Source of the DNA: Sipunculus nudus
Lineage: Eukaryota; Annelida; Sipuncula; Golfingiida; Sipunculidae
NCBI GenBank assembly: GCA_026874595.1
Contig: CM049311.1
Span: 75,270,953 to 75,334,952 of the forward strand
Reading direction: 5' to 3'
Length of the DNA stretch: 64,000 nt
The notes beneath the pieces are model-generated. The model made no database searches. It saw only the letters and a list, made by a program, of their open reading frames with translations, and was not told where the DNA came from. A program made the translations under genes and the position numbers. This document shows, piece after piece, positions 1 to 12,112 of the stretch (position 1 is the stretch's first letter; each line of letters starts with the position of its first letter).

Positions 1-94
1 ATACCGTGAATTGAGCCAGCACTGGCGTCTTATCATGCCTTGTCACTATCTGGTCACACCAGGGGGCCCCGAGCACGTGCGTTTCCTTTGTTAA

Positions 95-184
95 CATCCG
101 GGCGTTTTCAGGTTTTTCACCGCCATCTTTGACATTTCCTGCAGCTCGCAGAGGCGTACAATCTCGAATAATCCCATGTTTTCG
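95..184 (+). other. possible 5' exon fragment ending at a GTGAGT donor
   Basis: A reading frame is open from position 95 to 184 and ends exactly at a consensus splice donor (GTGAGT from 185). An ATG at 176-178 precedes the donor by two codons, and a CACGTG E-box lies near 75. Joined to the acceptor at 750 in this frame the ATG would give only a 23-codon product ending at TAA 811-813. The alternative phase, which gives the more protein-like downstream frame, has a stop just upstream here. This may therefore be a 5' UTR exon or chance. No product is recognised. Confidence 0.15.
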
Positions 185-880
185 GTGAGTTTACCTTTAT
201 GCCTTGTTTCGCAAACTACTTTAGGAATCTTTAATTGGCACGTATGATATATATTTCTTTGGTAAATTTAGATGTTTTACCAAAACTGGCCACTCCAAAT
301 CACACCATGCCTGGTTTGGTGGTATCACTGTTCGTGCTGTGTATTTTGTATATTGTGGGTAAAACGGTGTGTTGATATATTGCTAGTTAAATATATTTCA
401 GATATACGGACCCGCGTGTATATCACATATTGGCTTACATGATTTACGAATTTAAATACAGCCTTTTTTTATCATCATGATAACACCACTGCTGTACATA
501 CTTGTTTTAACTTATTTTATTCTTCATCATATGTGGAATAACATGTATGCCATTATGTGTGATTTAAATGAATATTCAGATTATTTTAGAAATACACTCT
601 GCATATTTGTTTAAGTATTTGAGTATCTCATCGAAAATATCCAAGTTAATCTTTTTATTTATATCTCAATACATAATGTGTATATGATATATTTCAGACA
701 ATCAAATCATGTTTATGTAACTGATACTTTTTGTATTTTTTCTGTTTTAGATTATGAGTTTGACCCAAAGCAGAGAAATCAACAACTGCAGTCATCACCG
801 ACCAGATGAATAAGACGAATAGGAATTACCACTTGGAAATACCACTTACTAAATATAGGCATCTTGGACGTAATATATAA

Positions 881-894
881 ATATATATACATAT

Positions 895-940
<46 letters not shown>
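881..940. repeat. (AT)n microsatellite
   Basis: Near-perfect AT dinucleotide run with one AA interruption, inside the putative 3' UTR. Confidence 0.95.
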
Positions 941-943
<3 letters not shown>

Positions 944-1296
944 CTTGTATATACATATGTATTATCTTGATATATATGATATATACATATTATGGTATTT
1001 TCGCGTGTAATTTGAACAGGCTGATTGTGAAAAACACGTGAGTTCATCAACACACTAACTGTATGATTGACACGGGGACTCAAAAGGCATATTTTATTTA
1101 AGACTGCAAAATGCAATACCGAGGTACACGGCTTGTAAAAAACACTTGTTATCTCTTACAAGTTTGTGTTACATTTCGCACAAATGTGTTTGTGTGTATG
1201 AACAGATGCATTTATATACACGTTTATGCATGTTTAATCATGTTTTTCTCAGAGTTGTTGATTTTGAATATGTGTATTGATAATTTGTTGTTTTAT

Positions 1297-1302
1297 AATA
1301 AA
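1297..1302 (+). terminator. polyadenylation signal AATAAA
   Basis: Canonical AATAAA followed about 20-40 bases later by a T- and GT-rich stretch, the usual arrangement for eukaryotic cleavage and polyadenylation. It would end the candidate terminal exon upstream. Confidence 0.4.
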
Positions 1303-1435
1303 GTTTTCCCTTGAATATACATTTTTTTGCTGTTTGTATCATTCTCATTCCTTCAATTTACCTTCCTATTTAGCGGCTCTCCCTGCCTGCCTCTAATACC
1401 TACCAAATTCAAAGTGACACAGGATCAAGTGTAAG

Positions 1436-1446
1436 CCCCCCCCCCC
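1436..1446. repeat. poly-C tract
   Basis: Eleven consecutive C, followed by a pyrimidine-rich stretch. Confidence 0.9.
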
Positions 1447-1571
1447 TTTCCCCACACACCCACATGTATACATAAACATACATATATAATATTACAATCG
1501 TACATAATCATAATAGTACCAAAAATATAATATTTTTATAATATTAATAATAACCACAATATTTTTACAGA

Positions 1572-1750
1572 GAATACCGTGAAAATACGGTATTCTACCG
1601 TAATTTGACCCGATAACGTATTTCTCAAAGTACGGTAGTCTACCGTTATTTTACGTCCTCCCGTAATCTGGAGATTACGATCTACCGTTTTTTTAAGGTA
1701 GACTACCGGCAGCGACGGATGCCGGTATACTACCGTTCACTTACGGCGCA
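1572..1750. repeat. cluster of TACCGT/ACGGTA short inverted repeats
   Basis: Several small perfect hairpins lie side by side. GAATACCGT pairs with ACGGTATTC around a 6-base loop at 1572-1595. ACGGTA pairs with TACCGT near 1632-1646, and CGTAATCT pairs with AGATTACG around two bases near 1663-1680. Further TACCGT or GGTA/TACC copies continue to about 1735. The stretch is richer in CpG than its surroundings. It could be a decayed mobile element or a structured non-coding segment. No coding frame is supported. Confidence 0.7.
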
Positions 1751-1759
1751 TGTCTAAGA

Positions 1760-3525
1760 GTGTAGTTCTGCTTCTCGCCGGGTGAACCCATGTTTCTTAA
1801 CTATGACAATGTTTTATATGAAACGTGCACGTATATATATATATGAACGAACGACTTATTAGAAGATTCTGGCGGGGATTTCAAAGTCCCCAAGAGACAG
1901 AGGACTTTTTTTTCAAACAACTCATAAATCAGCCGAACTATTAAAACCATGGTTATCATGGAACGATGCTTCTGAATGTAGAAAAATTAACATACCTGTA
2001 AACCTATAAAACGGTGATCGTGTAGAGGGTCTCAGCTTTGTGTCCACTCAACGGAAAAGTCCTCCCTATTAAAAGAATCATGTGGACATGTGTTCCGCGC
2101 TTGAATTTAAAATCTTTACTTCCTTTTGACAGGGTAAACTGCCTTAACAGGCAATATAATGGAAATGAGATTCACTGGGGATTACAGGTCGCCTCCTGAA
2201 AAACCGTGACAGGCGAAAATGTTTTTGCTTAAAATTTGTATAGGGTTAGGGTAAAGGCATATCAATAGTTCATTTCATTTTTGAGGACAAAGGACCATTC
2301 CTTTCTCCCCGTGTGGAAGCAACCAATTCGTATTTAATTGTTCTGCCACTCGCAAGGTGAACTCGTGTTACTGAAGCATGACAGCGTTCACACATAAAAC
2401 GCATACACGTGAACACATGACTGATATTAAAGGAGATTCTGGTGGAGATCTGTACACCATGACTACATATTCTAGTTTGTGCGTTTTGCACGGAAATGCC
2501 TTTTGGACAGGACATGCACTCGCGCTATGCACGGTCTTAACAGGCCAGTGAAAATCCCCGAGGCCCCTCATGAAAAAGCGTCATAGGCGTGGAGGACCTT
2601 GCAGCTCAAAAGAAATAGCTAATGGGGAAATATTAAAATTATTAATTATTCAGTTTAATAGGGCATAATCCAGTAAAATAAAACAAACTTGTCCTAAAGG
2701 AGCACACCACCGATATGTCTGCATGCCGAATTTGGAGAGTCAAATCAGAACGGAAGCAAGTAAACCGTGGTCTAGAAAAAAAACCTTCTCTGTATTAATT
2801 ATATAGATTTAAAATGTAATGTACATCATGCAGACAATAATCTTAGGAGAACACCTTTTTCACGAAGCAGGACAAATAAAATTCTAAAATGTAAATTTAT
2901 TATACGTGGATATAGAGTATAGAAGGGCCTGTACATGCATGCAGTTTGTACTGAAAGAATGAGTCAATTTTTAACCCGTGGGAACGATTAAACTTTAGTT
3001 CATGCTGAATGAATAACTGCATGGATGACTATATTACATGTAGAACATCCACAAATAATCCCAAACCATAATATTTGGCAATGTATCTTAAATAAACTCA
3101 CTCTTCCTCCAACGTATACTTTCAATCTTGTCAGTGCTGTCCATGGAGTAAATGCTAAATTCTGTATAGAAACTCAATGGCGGGATTACTCAATGGTACG
3201 GTTAACATCTGAAAAAATAAATCCATGATGGACTTCAGGGTTCCGACTAGGCATGCAGGGTTGGGTCCATGCAGACAAATGTATGCGACAGTATACATAC
3301 AAAAGTACATACGAGATTGTCAGGTACGGGTACAGGTACAGGTGCTTATTTCGTGGAGAACCTAGGTGCAGGTCCAGGTACTTAAGAAATTACCTGGGTA
3401 CAGGTACAGATATTTAAACTGAACTCCAAGAAAGTTTATTTAATGATAACTGCATACATTTCATCTATGGAGAGGTCAAATGCACGTCAGTTTCCAGTAT
3501 CATACATGTTCCTGTAGGACAGTTT
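1760..3525. other. unannotated intergenic DNA
   Basis: No gene or clear repeat seen. Contains loosely repeated GGTACAGGTACAGGTGC-like stretches around 3310-3420 (a degenerate CAGGTA repeat). Short frames on both strands at 2270-2571 and 3025-3228 show no recognisable domain. Confidence 0.5.
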
Positions 3526-4701
3526 TAGCTCATCTGAATGAAAATCAACAGAGGCATTGAAATGGCGCCTTGTGAATCGTCCGTCCGGCTGTTCGTCTGT
3601 CCGTTAAGAGGGCACAAATCGTAACCGCTAGCCTTAGAAACTTGTAACTGAATAGCCAGATAGGTTGATAAAAAATCTCTTGGGGAAACCTGAAATTAGG
3701 TCACTGCGACCTATATCCTCCGAGCTATGGGGCTGGTAAAGACCCCCCCCCCCGAATAATTAAAAATTGGATACAAAACCTTCAGTTCCTTGATAATTAA
3801 TGCATGGATGCCATGAATCTTGCCTTGAATATTGACCATGGCTATTTTTGTCAGTTCCCGAAAATTGGTGGCACCCCCTGTATTTTATTCTAATTTTTAC
3901 GATTTTTTTTCTGTTTTTTAGACCATCAAATGACAGCAGTTATGTCAGTTGCTCAGCTGTAGGGCCTTCCATCGTCCTGCAACCCAGTGTCTTTATTGCT
4001 TATCATTGGTTTCTTCAGTTCCCGAAGACTGGTGGCGCTACCTGTATTTTCCCTATTTTTGATGCATTGTTTCCCCTTTGTTTTGAGACTGCCAAATTAT
4101 ATTAATACTATCAGATACGCAACTGATGTTTCATCTTTGTCCTGAATTTTAAGCCAAATTTTTCATTCTAAACCTTCCATCTTTCGCTAATAGCTCACCT
4201 GCCAATAGGGGACGAAATTGATTGATTTTTGGGTCACAAGATCAAAGGTCTAGTTCACAGGGGCCATCTATCCATATATTTGTTTCTGGATGATAACTCC
4301 AGTTTGGAATGACATATTTGTTTCAATCTTGACTTATATATGACCCCTCAATATTTTAAGAACTCCTTTGATTTTTGGGTCATGAGGTGAAAGGTCAAGG
4401 TCACAGGACCCACTACTTTAGAAAGGTTGTAGATGCATTTTAAGCCAAACTTTTCCTTGCAAACCTTCTGTCTTCCAAATGTGACCCACCTGCCAATAAG
4501 GAAAGTTTCCTTTTGATTTTGGGGTCACTCGGTCAAAGCTCACAGGGCCCAACCATTCACAAATTAGTTTATAGATGATAACTCAAGTTTGGGTAGACAG
4601 GTTGGCTTCAAACTGATCACAGGACCCATATTTTGAAAGCGCTTATAAACATATCCTTATAGACAAATTCAGCTGAGCGTCGAGACCCATGGGTCCCTAG
4701 T
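3526..4701 (-). mobile_element. tandem-core dispersed element, copy A
   Basis: Minus-orientation copy of the family also seen at 12113-13353, 14377-16367 and 53713-54350. It begins (plus strand) with TTTTAGCTCATCTGA and ends with CAGCTGAGCGTCGAGACCC followed by ATGGGTC, so the outer ends are an imperfect inverted repeat of GCTCAGCTG. Next to the left end are GTCCGTCCGGC/GTCTGTCC steps, then the block with 'cctatatcctccgagctatggggc', then a core with repeated AAGGTCAAGGTCACAGG spaced roughly 140-150 bp. No transposase frame is visible, so it is non-autonomous. Resemblance to oyster pearl-type elements is inference from architecture. Confidence 0.7.
3743..3753. repeat. poly-C tract inside element copy A
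   Basis: Eleven C at the same place in the element where the copies at 13117 and 16147 carry G-runs of other lengths. Confidence 0.85.
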
Positions 4702-5853
4702 TACTGATACAGATGCCATAGTCTCAGATTCAGGTACCAGGTACTTCCTACTCATGACATGCAGGTAGGTACAGGTACAGATACCTGGCTCCAGCCCTAG
4801 TTTTGCATGGAGATGTGGATGCAGGGTGGTTTCGGTCGTTTTGACGTCTATATGTTAAGAAGGAAACGCGAATGTTGCTGACCCCTGGTGGCGAGATTTG
4901 CTTCCATTAGTTTTTGTTTTTAGTTTTAACACAGGTTTCGGCATATTTTGGAGTTCTTTAAATGCTCTATGGTACATAATTAATTATAAAACACTTTACA
5001 ACAACTCACAGGTAAGAAGAGAGAGGAAGTTGATAAGAAAATCCACGGTGGTATGTGTACTAACATCTCGTTTCTCACGCTATCTGTTGAACATCGGTCA
5101 TAATCCATTCATCAGTATCTTATCCGCCAGACCCTGAAATCACCATACTTGAGACCAACTTTCTTTCCTCCCTGGGCCTGATTTTCGGACGCTATGTTTT
5201 TTTTGTACACAAGCCCGGTCCTTTAGACGCCTCTTCAAGACAAATGAAGCTCGGAGGGGCGGAGGTTGAAAAGGAGGCCAGAACCAATATACAAGTATAA
5301 TCAACCCTGTCCTTCAAAATGTTACGTCCATGTAAGTGCCCCTGTGGTCGGACATGGCCCCAGGGGTATAGCTTAAGTAATGGTTCCTATAACCAGGATT
5401 TACATCTGTTTTACTTAAGAAATACAGATGGGTATACGGGTACAAGGACTGTGATAAGTGAAATAACTTTGTCACAGATCAAAGACAATGTTTATATCCA
5501 CAGTTCCATGGTGTTTTGTTGATTTAGGGATTCGATCCGGGATGAAGCCTTGTTCTAACTTTGATAGTCACTCACAGGTGGCGACACAGGTATCCCTTTT
5601 TTTACAAAGTTGATTTCTCTGACTGCACCAGGGGCTTCAACGGTTGTCATCCCTTGTTAGAATACTCATGCTACAACGGATATTGGAGCTTTTTATTAGG
5701 AAGGGATGTCATTAAGTATAAATCAAATCATGTCGACATGAAGGAGAATAAAGCATTTTTGTCTCTAAAAATAACATGAAAAAAATATTTACGGTCCAGC
5801 ATTTGTTCTGAATATAAAAAAAAAAAAAACAAATATCAAGGCACATGAAATAC

Positions 5854-5857
<4 letters not shown>
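4702..5857. other. unannotated intergenic DNA
   Basis: No gene seen. A 67-codon ATG frame at 5319-5522 and a 72-codon frame at 5561-5779 have no recognisable domain. Continued CAGGTACAGG-type degenerate repeat around 4720-4795. Confidence 0.45.

Positions 5858-5908
<51 letters not shown>
5858..5908. repeat. (TA)n microsatellite
   Basis: About 25 uninterrupted TA units. Confidence 0.95.
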
Positions 5909-5910
<2 letters not shown>

Positions 5911-7198
5911 CATGTACCATATAGATATTAAATTTATGAAAGATAAATTTATAAATATAAAGTTATAAAGTTGGACCAACTTAAGATCAGGCGACGATTT
6001 TGTTGTAAAGGATTTAAACTTTAGAATTTATTCTTTTGAATCTTTTAGTTAAAAAGTGCATGGACCCGGAAGATATGCAGCAGAAAAACTCTCTGTTTAA
6101 GAAATTATTCAAGAACACATAGAATATCCAACTGTCTTGTTATCTAGTATTTTAACTTAATATAGGAAATACGCTTGGTCCTTGGTTCTATAAATTCAAA
6201 ATGCAGCTTTCTTTACTCTGATAACCCCAAACATACTTCAATAACCTTTTTTTCCCCTTTTTTATTATTTTTTTGTGCTAAATTAACCGCTTCCCTTTTT
6301 AAAACTTAGTAGGCAAAATTCCTTTTTATAGTTTCGGACAATATGACAGGGCGGATGCATAGCCTCTCTCTCTCTCTCTCGCTCCCTCTCTCTCTCTCTT
6401 ACTTATATACCCTGTATTGTTCACCAACGATTATTAAATTTGAATGAATATCTTTGCCAACGTTCACGCAAGACGGTGTGAAATTTTATTAGTAAACTAT
6501 TATTTAATAATTCTTCTTTTATATTTATCAGCGGGTGCTGAAACGCAGATTTCCTTATATATAAGTATTGGAAAACATTTAAAGCATCAAAAATTTGAAA
6601 GTATTACGAAATCATGTAGATATGGCATAATGAAACAGAGTATGCATGTGTTCAGAATGAATTACGTTTTAGGTCCCATAATTATGCAGTGAAACATCTG
6701 GTGCATCCATACATGCATACTGGGGCTGCCATATGTGCGGTCATAGGCGATATATTCAATTGTAATTGTATATGATGACGGTTTGCTGAGCGACACCAGT
6801 ACATAACGTGGCCTACTGAAGGATATTGATATCTACGACCTTTCGCACCTGCACGAGTCATCAGATCTCGGGTCCCATCTTATTGTGGTGTCCATTGTCC
6901 CGCAGTGTCCGGGCGGTCACGGAGACATCTGTTGCCGGGTTATTACCGGCCTTTCCTTTTCACGGCCACTACCTCTTCTGGATGTCCGTAATATGCTGGC
7001 AGTCATCGATCAGCCCATTCCATATCACCTGACAGACCGACCATATACTCTAACTTCCGGTCATTAAATTCAAACATGCGGCCCGCACTACGCTAAATGT
7101 CGTAAATTGTAACTGACTTTTCAGATGAGTGTGGACTTCCTGAAATCTAAAGAAGCCATTTAAATATGTTTGCTTTTAGCTGTTTTACACCATATAAA

Positions 7199-7201
<3 letters not shown>
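5909..7201. other. intergenic DNA with a CT-rich tract and one open stretch
   Basis: A (CT)n-rich tract occupies 6363-6400. From 6807 to 7067 the + strand is open for about 86 codons in a locally GC-richer patch, but without an ATG at the start or a clear acceptor. No domain is recognised. Nothing else supported. Confidence 0.4.

Positions 7202-7272
<71 letters not shown>
7202..7272. repeat. (AT)n microsatellite
   Basis: About 35 uninterrupted AT units, among the longest in the window. Confidence 0.97.
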
Positions 7273-7273
<1 letters not shown>

Positions 7274-7759
7274 CTGGTTTTTTTCTTGCTTCTCGTTGCT
7301 TAAATACTGCAAATATAAGGACTACATCTGCATTGATATTGTATACTTTATTATTTTATGAAAAAAAATATGTTGAAAATCACCAACATTTCTTTGCAAC
7401 TATATAGTATACATCAATAAAAACAAAAACAGGATTATGACAGTGGCGTGATTCAAGTTCCGGGGTTCCTGATGTAGTTTGCGGTTTTTACCGTTCTGAC
7501 AGAACAGGCCTCCCACCAAGCAGTCTAACCACATGATTTATTTGAAAATATGACGGTCAGTATTTATGATTAGGTAGCTGTTGACAGTCGCGCGTGCAAT
7601 GAACACAATCCCGCAGTGACATATGGTTTCTCGCACATGTGTAACTATTCTTTATTATATTATCTATGATTTTTTTTATGAAATCAGTTCTCATCACTAC
7701 AATAAGGTGAAATATGTTCAATTTTCTTTCAAATCATGAGCTAACATACCGATTTACAT

Positions 7760-7795
<36 letters not shown>

Positions 7796-8961
7796 TTATA
7801 TATATATATATATTATGTAATAATATTATGTAATATACTTTATTTTGATATTCACTACTTGTCAGAAAATCAATTGACATTTTATGGAGATTATTAATAA
7901 AGGTCTGGAATATCTAAAAAGAATAAACAACTAAACGAAAATGGGTCCTTTGAAAGGCGCTTGCAATTGTACCAGCACACTCCTAGAACAAATAATTTGC
8001 CAGATTTTTCCAGTCTGCCTTTTTAAAAATTCTAAAAAGTTATTCATTTAAGGGGGGTGGGTTACGGTATGAGCCACAGGAGGTGTCGTTGAATTTAGCT
8101 ATATATAATGTTCCCAAAGTACGGAGTCGAAACAAGGATCTTTGCCTTTGCCTTTTTAAAAAATCTGAATCCACCCTGCAGACAGCCAACTGCTACCCTC
8201 TGTGAGCTGATTCCTACTCTAAAGGGGTGTGGTCGAAATGGTCCAAGGAAGACCAAATAATGAATCAGTCTTATTTTTTCATTGGTGGAGGTATGCGCTC
8301 TTCTGATTACTATTCTTTTCACACACACCAAGTATTTGACATCTGAGAATCGCACAGGAGAACTCGCTGCCATGCTAAAAATGGGGCCTTGCTCTATTTG
8401 AAAGAAAAATATAATCTATGTCCACGAACAGTGGCAGTTGTCTGATAGGCCTGTAAATCATCTACATGAAATAAACCATAAAACTCGAGACAGCTTGCTG
8501 TAAAACATACTTGTTGCTGCTTCCGAGATACTTTTTTACTCCTTGATAAATGATCCCACACCTTGACTGACCCCAAAAACAGGGCTGTACATTTCTTTCT
8601 AAGTAACTCGTGCGTCAAAGAGTTCACCTGCAGCACGTGCGGTATATTTGTTCTTTTATATGAACGTTTCTGTTTGCGTTTCCTGTGGAAGCAGTAGATA
8701 TTGCATGTGATAGTAATATCTCATTTATCTCCCAGTGGGTTTTCTCGAAAACCAAAGGTTAGCTGCCCACACAAGAAAAGTAGGAAATGAACATAAGGGA
8801 CCTGTATAACACCCTCTGTGTCAGATAATGTACAAGAAATAAAACAGTGACAAATATCAGTAGAGTGCCACCTGAGGTCATGGCCAAAAGCCAAATACAA
8901 ACAAAGGGGAGAATTTTAATAACTTATATAATAACACGGCCGGATCCAGAGGTAAAGTGAT
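7273..8961. other. unannotated intergenic DNA
   Basis: Apart from the compound microsatellite at 7759-7813, no gene is seen. Minus frames of 92 and 80 codons at 8095-8373 and 8394-8636 have no recognisable domain. Confidence 0.4.
7759..7813. repeat. compound (CA)n(TA)n microsatellite
   Basis: About eleven CA units pass directly into TA units, with one TTTA interruption. Confidence 0.95.
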
Positions 8962-9007
8962 GGGGGCGGGAGGGGGTTGGGGGTTTGGGGGCGTGGGTTT
9001 GAAGGGG
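8962..9007 (+). other. G-quadruplex-prone G-run cluster
   Basis: Seven runs of three to five G occur in 46 bases with spacers of one to six bases, which meets the usual sequence rule for a G-quadruplex on the + strand. It may be part of a repeat. Confidence 0.75.
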
Positions 9008-9550
9008 CGTCATTGGGAATGGAATCTTCAAAATCTTGAAAATAGTCATTCATTTTCTACAAAGTTCAATTCATTGTAAAATGTATTTATTTCGCTCAAA
9101 CTATAAAATTATAAGTAAAGTACCCGTTACTGCATTAAGAGACTTGTAAGAAAGGTTTTCGTTTAAAGCATGTTTTAGTCCGTCCCTGCTTTATTTACTA
9201 GATTCGCTGTGCCCTGCACATTCACAGCCTTAGGCACACACTGGTCCTCTGCACATATCCTTGCATCATAAGTACCTAAATGACCTCCAGCTGATTCCTG
9301 TAACATCAAACTTCTAGGAAAATGACGTCTAGCCTTTTCTGCGTGTTTTATACCACTTTCACTTCACCTAACTTTGATAAGATCAATTCGTACTCGTCTG
9401 TTGGCAGGCACCAAACATATACACATTTGTTTATATCCTTCTTTGTTTGTACACAGGATGTACAAACACCACACTCTGGTTATACAGTGATCATGCCATA
9501 TAATATGAAACCAGAGTAAGAAGAAAGTAATATATTTATTTTTAAATCAG

Positions 9551-10462
9551 GCCCGATCATTTGTAGACATGTTTGTGTTTATATGCTGCATGCTTCCAGT
9601 TTGACGGTGGCGCCATCTGGCAAACTACTGACTGTTTCCGTCACATCTGAGACGATAATATTATTATAATAAAGGCTTGCATGCAACCATCACTCGTGAA
9701 AGTTTGTCCCCTATTTAAAGTCCATTTCGTTATTTATAAGCACAAGTGCATAAACCTCCACCCTCTGAAAATATGTAATTGTATACTATTGTATATTTCT
9801 GTTTACGCCCGGTGCCCGATGCGGGACAAAGGTGAAACGGCACAGTTCTTACTCAGCCAGAAAAAGAAAGCAAGTTAATGCGTCCTTGCCCGATCTGTTG
9901 GAGATATAATTTATATACAACTCTCAAACGCTGGCCATCTGTCATCGACGGACCATGACATACCGCGCACGTGTCGATATCTCGTGTACTTTCGGTATTT
10001 TATTTCACTTAGTCCATGTACACAGTTTCCTGCAAAGTCCTGTAACTGGGACTCCTATATTTAAAGTATACATTTGTGTGGTTGCTATCGGCATGCTTTC
10101 GGCGGAGCAGGCAGAGTCACAAATTTCATAACTGACAATGTTTCCTTTTTTTCGATCACGTGTTTTTGTAGTTCAGTTTATAAAGTGGTTTCTCGTGAAT
10201 TTGCCTGTACAATTCCCTAAATATAAAAACAACTTGTTTATCTGTGTGGTACTGATGGTTCGAGATAAATACATAAACAACCCTTTAGGTTTTCATTAAA
10301 CTTGATACAAATGAAGGTGATTTCTGGTGTATACTTCGTTATCAAATGTATTTAAACAAAGTGCTTTATGTTTACAGACTACAAACAGTGTTTTACAGAT
10401 TTTGTACAGCATTTAATTTGTTTCACATATGAAGCTTTATATTCTAAATTAGGGATACCACA
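9551..10462 (+). repeat. 0.9 kb direct duplication, copy 1
   Basis: From GCCCGATCATTTGTAGACAT to AGGGATACCACA this segment recurs at 10674-11575 with only scattered substitutions and small indels. It contains GGTGGCGCCATCTGGC near 9606. A 65-codon frame at 9681-9878 is interrupted by a TAA in the second copy, so it is unlikely to be a maintained gene. No terminal repeats or target duplications are clear, so segmental duplication and two insertions of one element both remain possible. Confidence 0.9.
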
Positions 10463-10673
10463 AAGAGTCCTTATTTATTTTTATCACATTTATGCTGTTC
10501 AAAATATAGGTAACTTGCATTTATGACAATACAAGAAAAATTAGAAGTATATTGAAAGCTCAGGAACCAAAACAGTATTTAAACACTGAAGCAAGATGAA
10601 AGACTGGCAAGAAAAGTTTAGCTTAAAAGGCATTCACAACATTTTAGAATTATGAGTCCCGAGGCCCGATCAT
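10463..10673. other. spacer between the duplicated copies
   Basis: About 211 bp of AT-rich DNA present once. I saw no match to the DNA before copy 1. Confidence 0.6.
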
Positions 10674-11575
10674 TTGTAGACATGTTTGTGTTTATGTGCT
10701 GCATGCTTCCAGTTTGACGGTGGCGCCATCTGGCAAACTACTGACTGTTTCCGTCATATCTGAGACGATAATATTATTATAATAAAGGCTTGCATGCAAC
10801 CATCACACGTGAAAGTTTGTCCCCTATTTAAAGTCCATTTCGTTATTTATAAGCACAAGTGCATAAACCTCCACCCTCTGTAAATATGTTATTGTATACT
10901 ATTGTATATTTCTGTTTACGCCCGGTGCCCGATGCGGGACAAAGGTGAAACGGCACAGTTCTTACTCAGCCAGAAAAAGAAAGCAAGTTAATGCGTCCTT
11001 GCCCGATCTGTTGGAGATATAATTTATATACAACTCTCAAACTCTGGCCATCTGTCATCGACGGACCATGACACACCGCACACGTGTCGATATCTCGTGT
11101 ACTTTCGGTATTTTATTTCACTTAGTCCATGTACACAGTTTCCTGCAAAGTCCTGTAACTGGGACTCCAATATTTAATGTATACATTTGTGTGGTTGCTA
11201 TCGACATGCTTTCGGCGGAGCAGGCAGAGTGACAAGTTTCATTACTGACAAAGTTTCCTCTGTTTCGAACACGTGTTTTTGTAGTTCAGCTTATAAAGTG
11301 GTTTCTCGTGAATTTGCCTGTACAATTTCGAAAAAATAAAAACAACTTGTTTATCTGTGTGGTACTGATGGTTCGAGATAAATACATAAACAACCCCTTA
11401 TGTTTTCATTAAACTTGATACAAATGAAGGTGATTTCTGGTGTATACTTCGTTATCAAATGTATTTAAACAAAGTGCTTTATGTTTACAGACTACAAACA
11501 GTGTTTTACAAATTTTGTACAGCATTTAATTTGTTTAACATATGAAGCTTTATATTCTAAATTAGGGATACCACA
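10674..11575 (+). repeat. 0.9 kb direct duplication, copy 2
   Basis: Second copy of 9551-10462, offset by 1123 bp at the start. Differences include an A-to-T change near 10888 that creates a stop in the small frame open in copy 1, and several small indels after 11250. High similarity points to a fairly recent event. Confidence 0.9.
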
Positions 11576-12112
11576 TTTCATACAGAGCAAACAAATACAA
11601 AACATATAAATTAATTGACAGATGACTCTTTCATTTTCAGTTTGAGTAATTGACCGATTTCATTCGGTAAACTTTCAGTCAGCTGAGCTAAAAACTATTG
11701 AAATTAAACCAAACCCTGTGTAAATGTGTGAAAATGTAGGTATCGCCACCTGTATTAAAGAAAATGCGCGGATACATGGGCGAATACAGGATTTTAGAAG
11801 GGGGGGGGGGGTATGGGAGTGGGCACAATTCCCAAAGTGACCCCTAAATATTTTTAGGCCTGTAATGGCGCAGTCTGTAAATGTTTTTTTTTCGGTATTA
11901 AGCGCTTATTTTTCTATTTTCCATATTTGTTTGATTGAAAAAGGGCAAGTGCGCCTGCAAAATACAAGTATACAACACAAAACATGCATCACGATATGCA
12001 AATAGGATAAAACTGACATGTTTGCTAAAAATTTATTTATGTTGATCCTATATGCAATCAAAATATTGAGCAGCGATTATCTTTTCACAGGTATTATAGT
12101 ATATGAACATAA
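11576..12112. other. intergenic DNA with an isolated element end and poly-G
   Basis: CAGTCAGCTGAGCTAAAAA at about 11667-11685 matches the right end of the tandem-core family without the rest of the element. A G12 tract lies at 11800-11811. No gene seen. Confidence 0.5.

Larger units (their letters stand above)
751..1320 (+). other. candidate terminal exon with 3' UTR
   Basis: A pyrimidine-rich tract and AG at 749-750 form a strong acceptor. Two frames then run about 20 codons to stops at 807-809 or 811-813. The frame read from 753 encodes a polar segment beginning YEFDPKQRNQQ and ending at TGA 807; it looks more protein-like than the frame from 751. A long untranslated stretch follows, containing an (AT)n tract, up to AATAAA at 1297 and a T/GT-rich stretch after 1320. 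Acceptor, early stop and polyA signal together fit the last exon of a gene whose other exons lie left of the window or at 95-184. The protein is not recognised, and chance is not excluded. Confidence 0.28.

Noticed and set aside
5521-5545. B-box-like GATTCGATCC as a tRNA or SINE
   Set aside because: No stem partner, A-box or tail found.
6807-7067. 86-codon open stretch as a host exon
   Set aside because: No convincing splice sites or ATG at its start and no domain. Kept only as a note in the intergenic entry.
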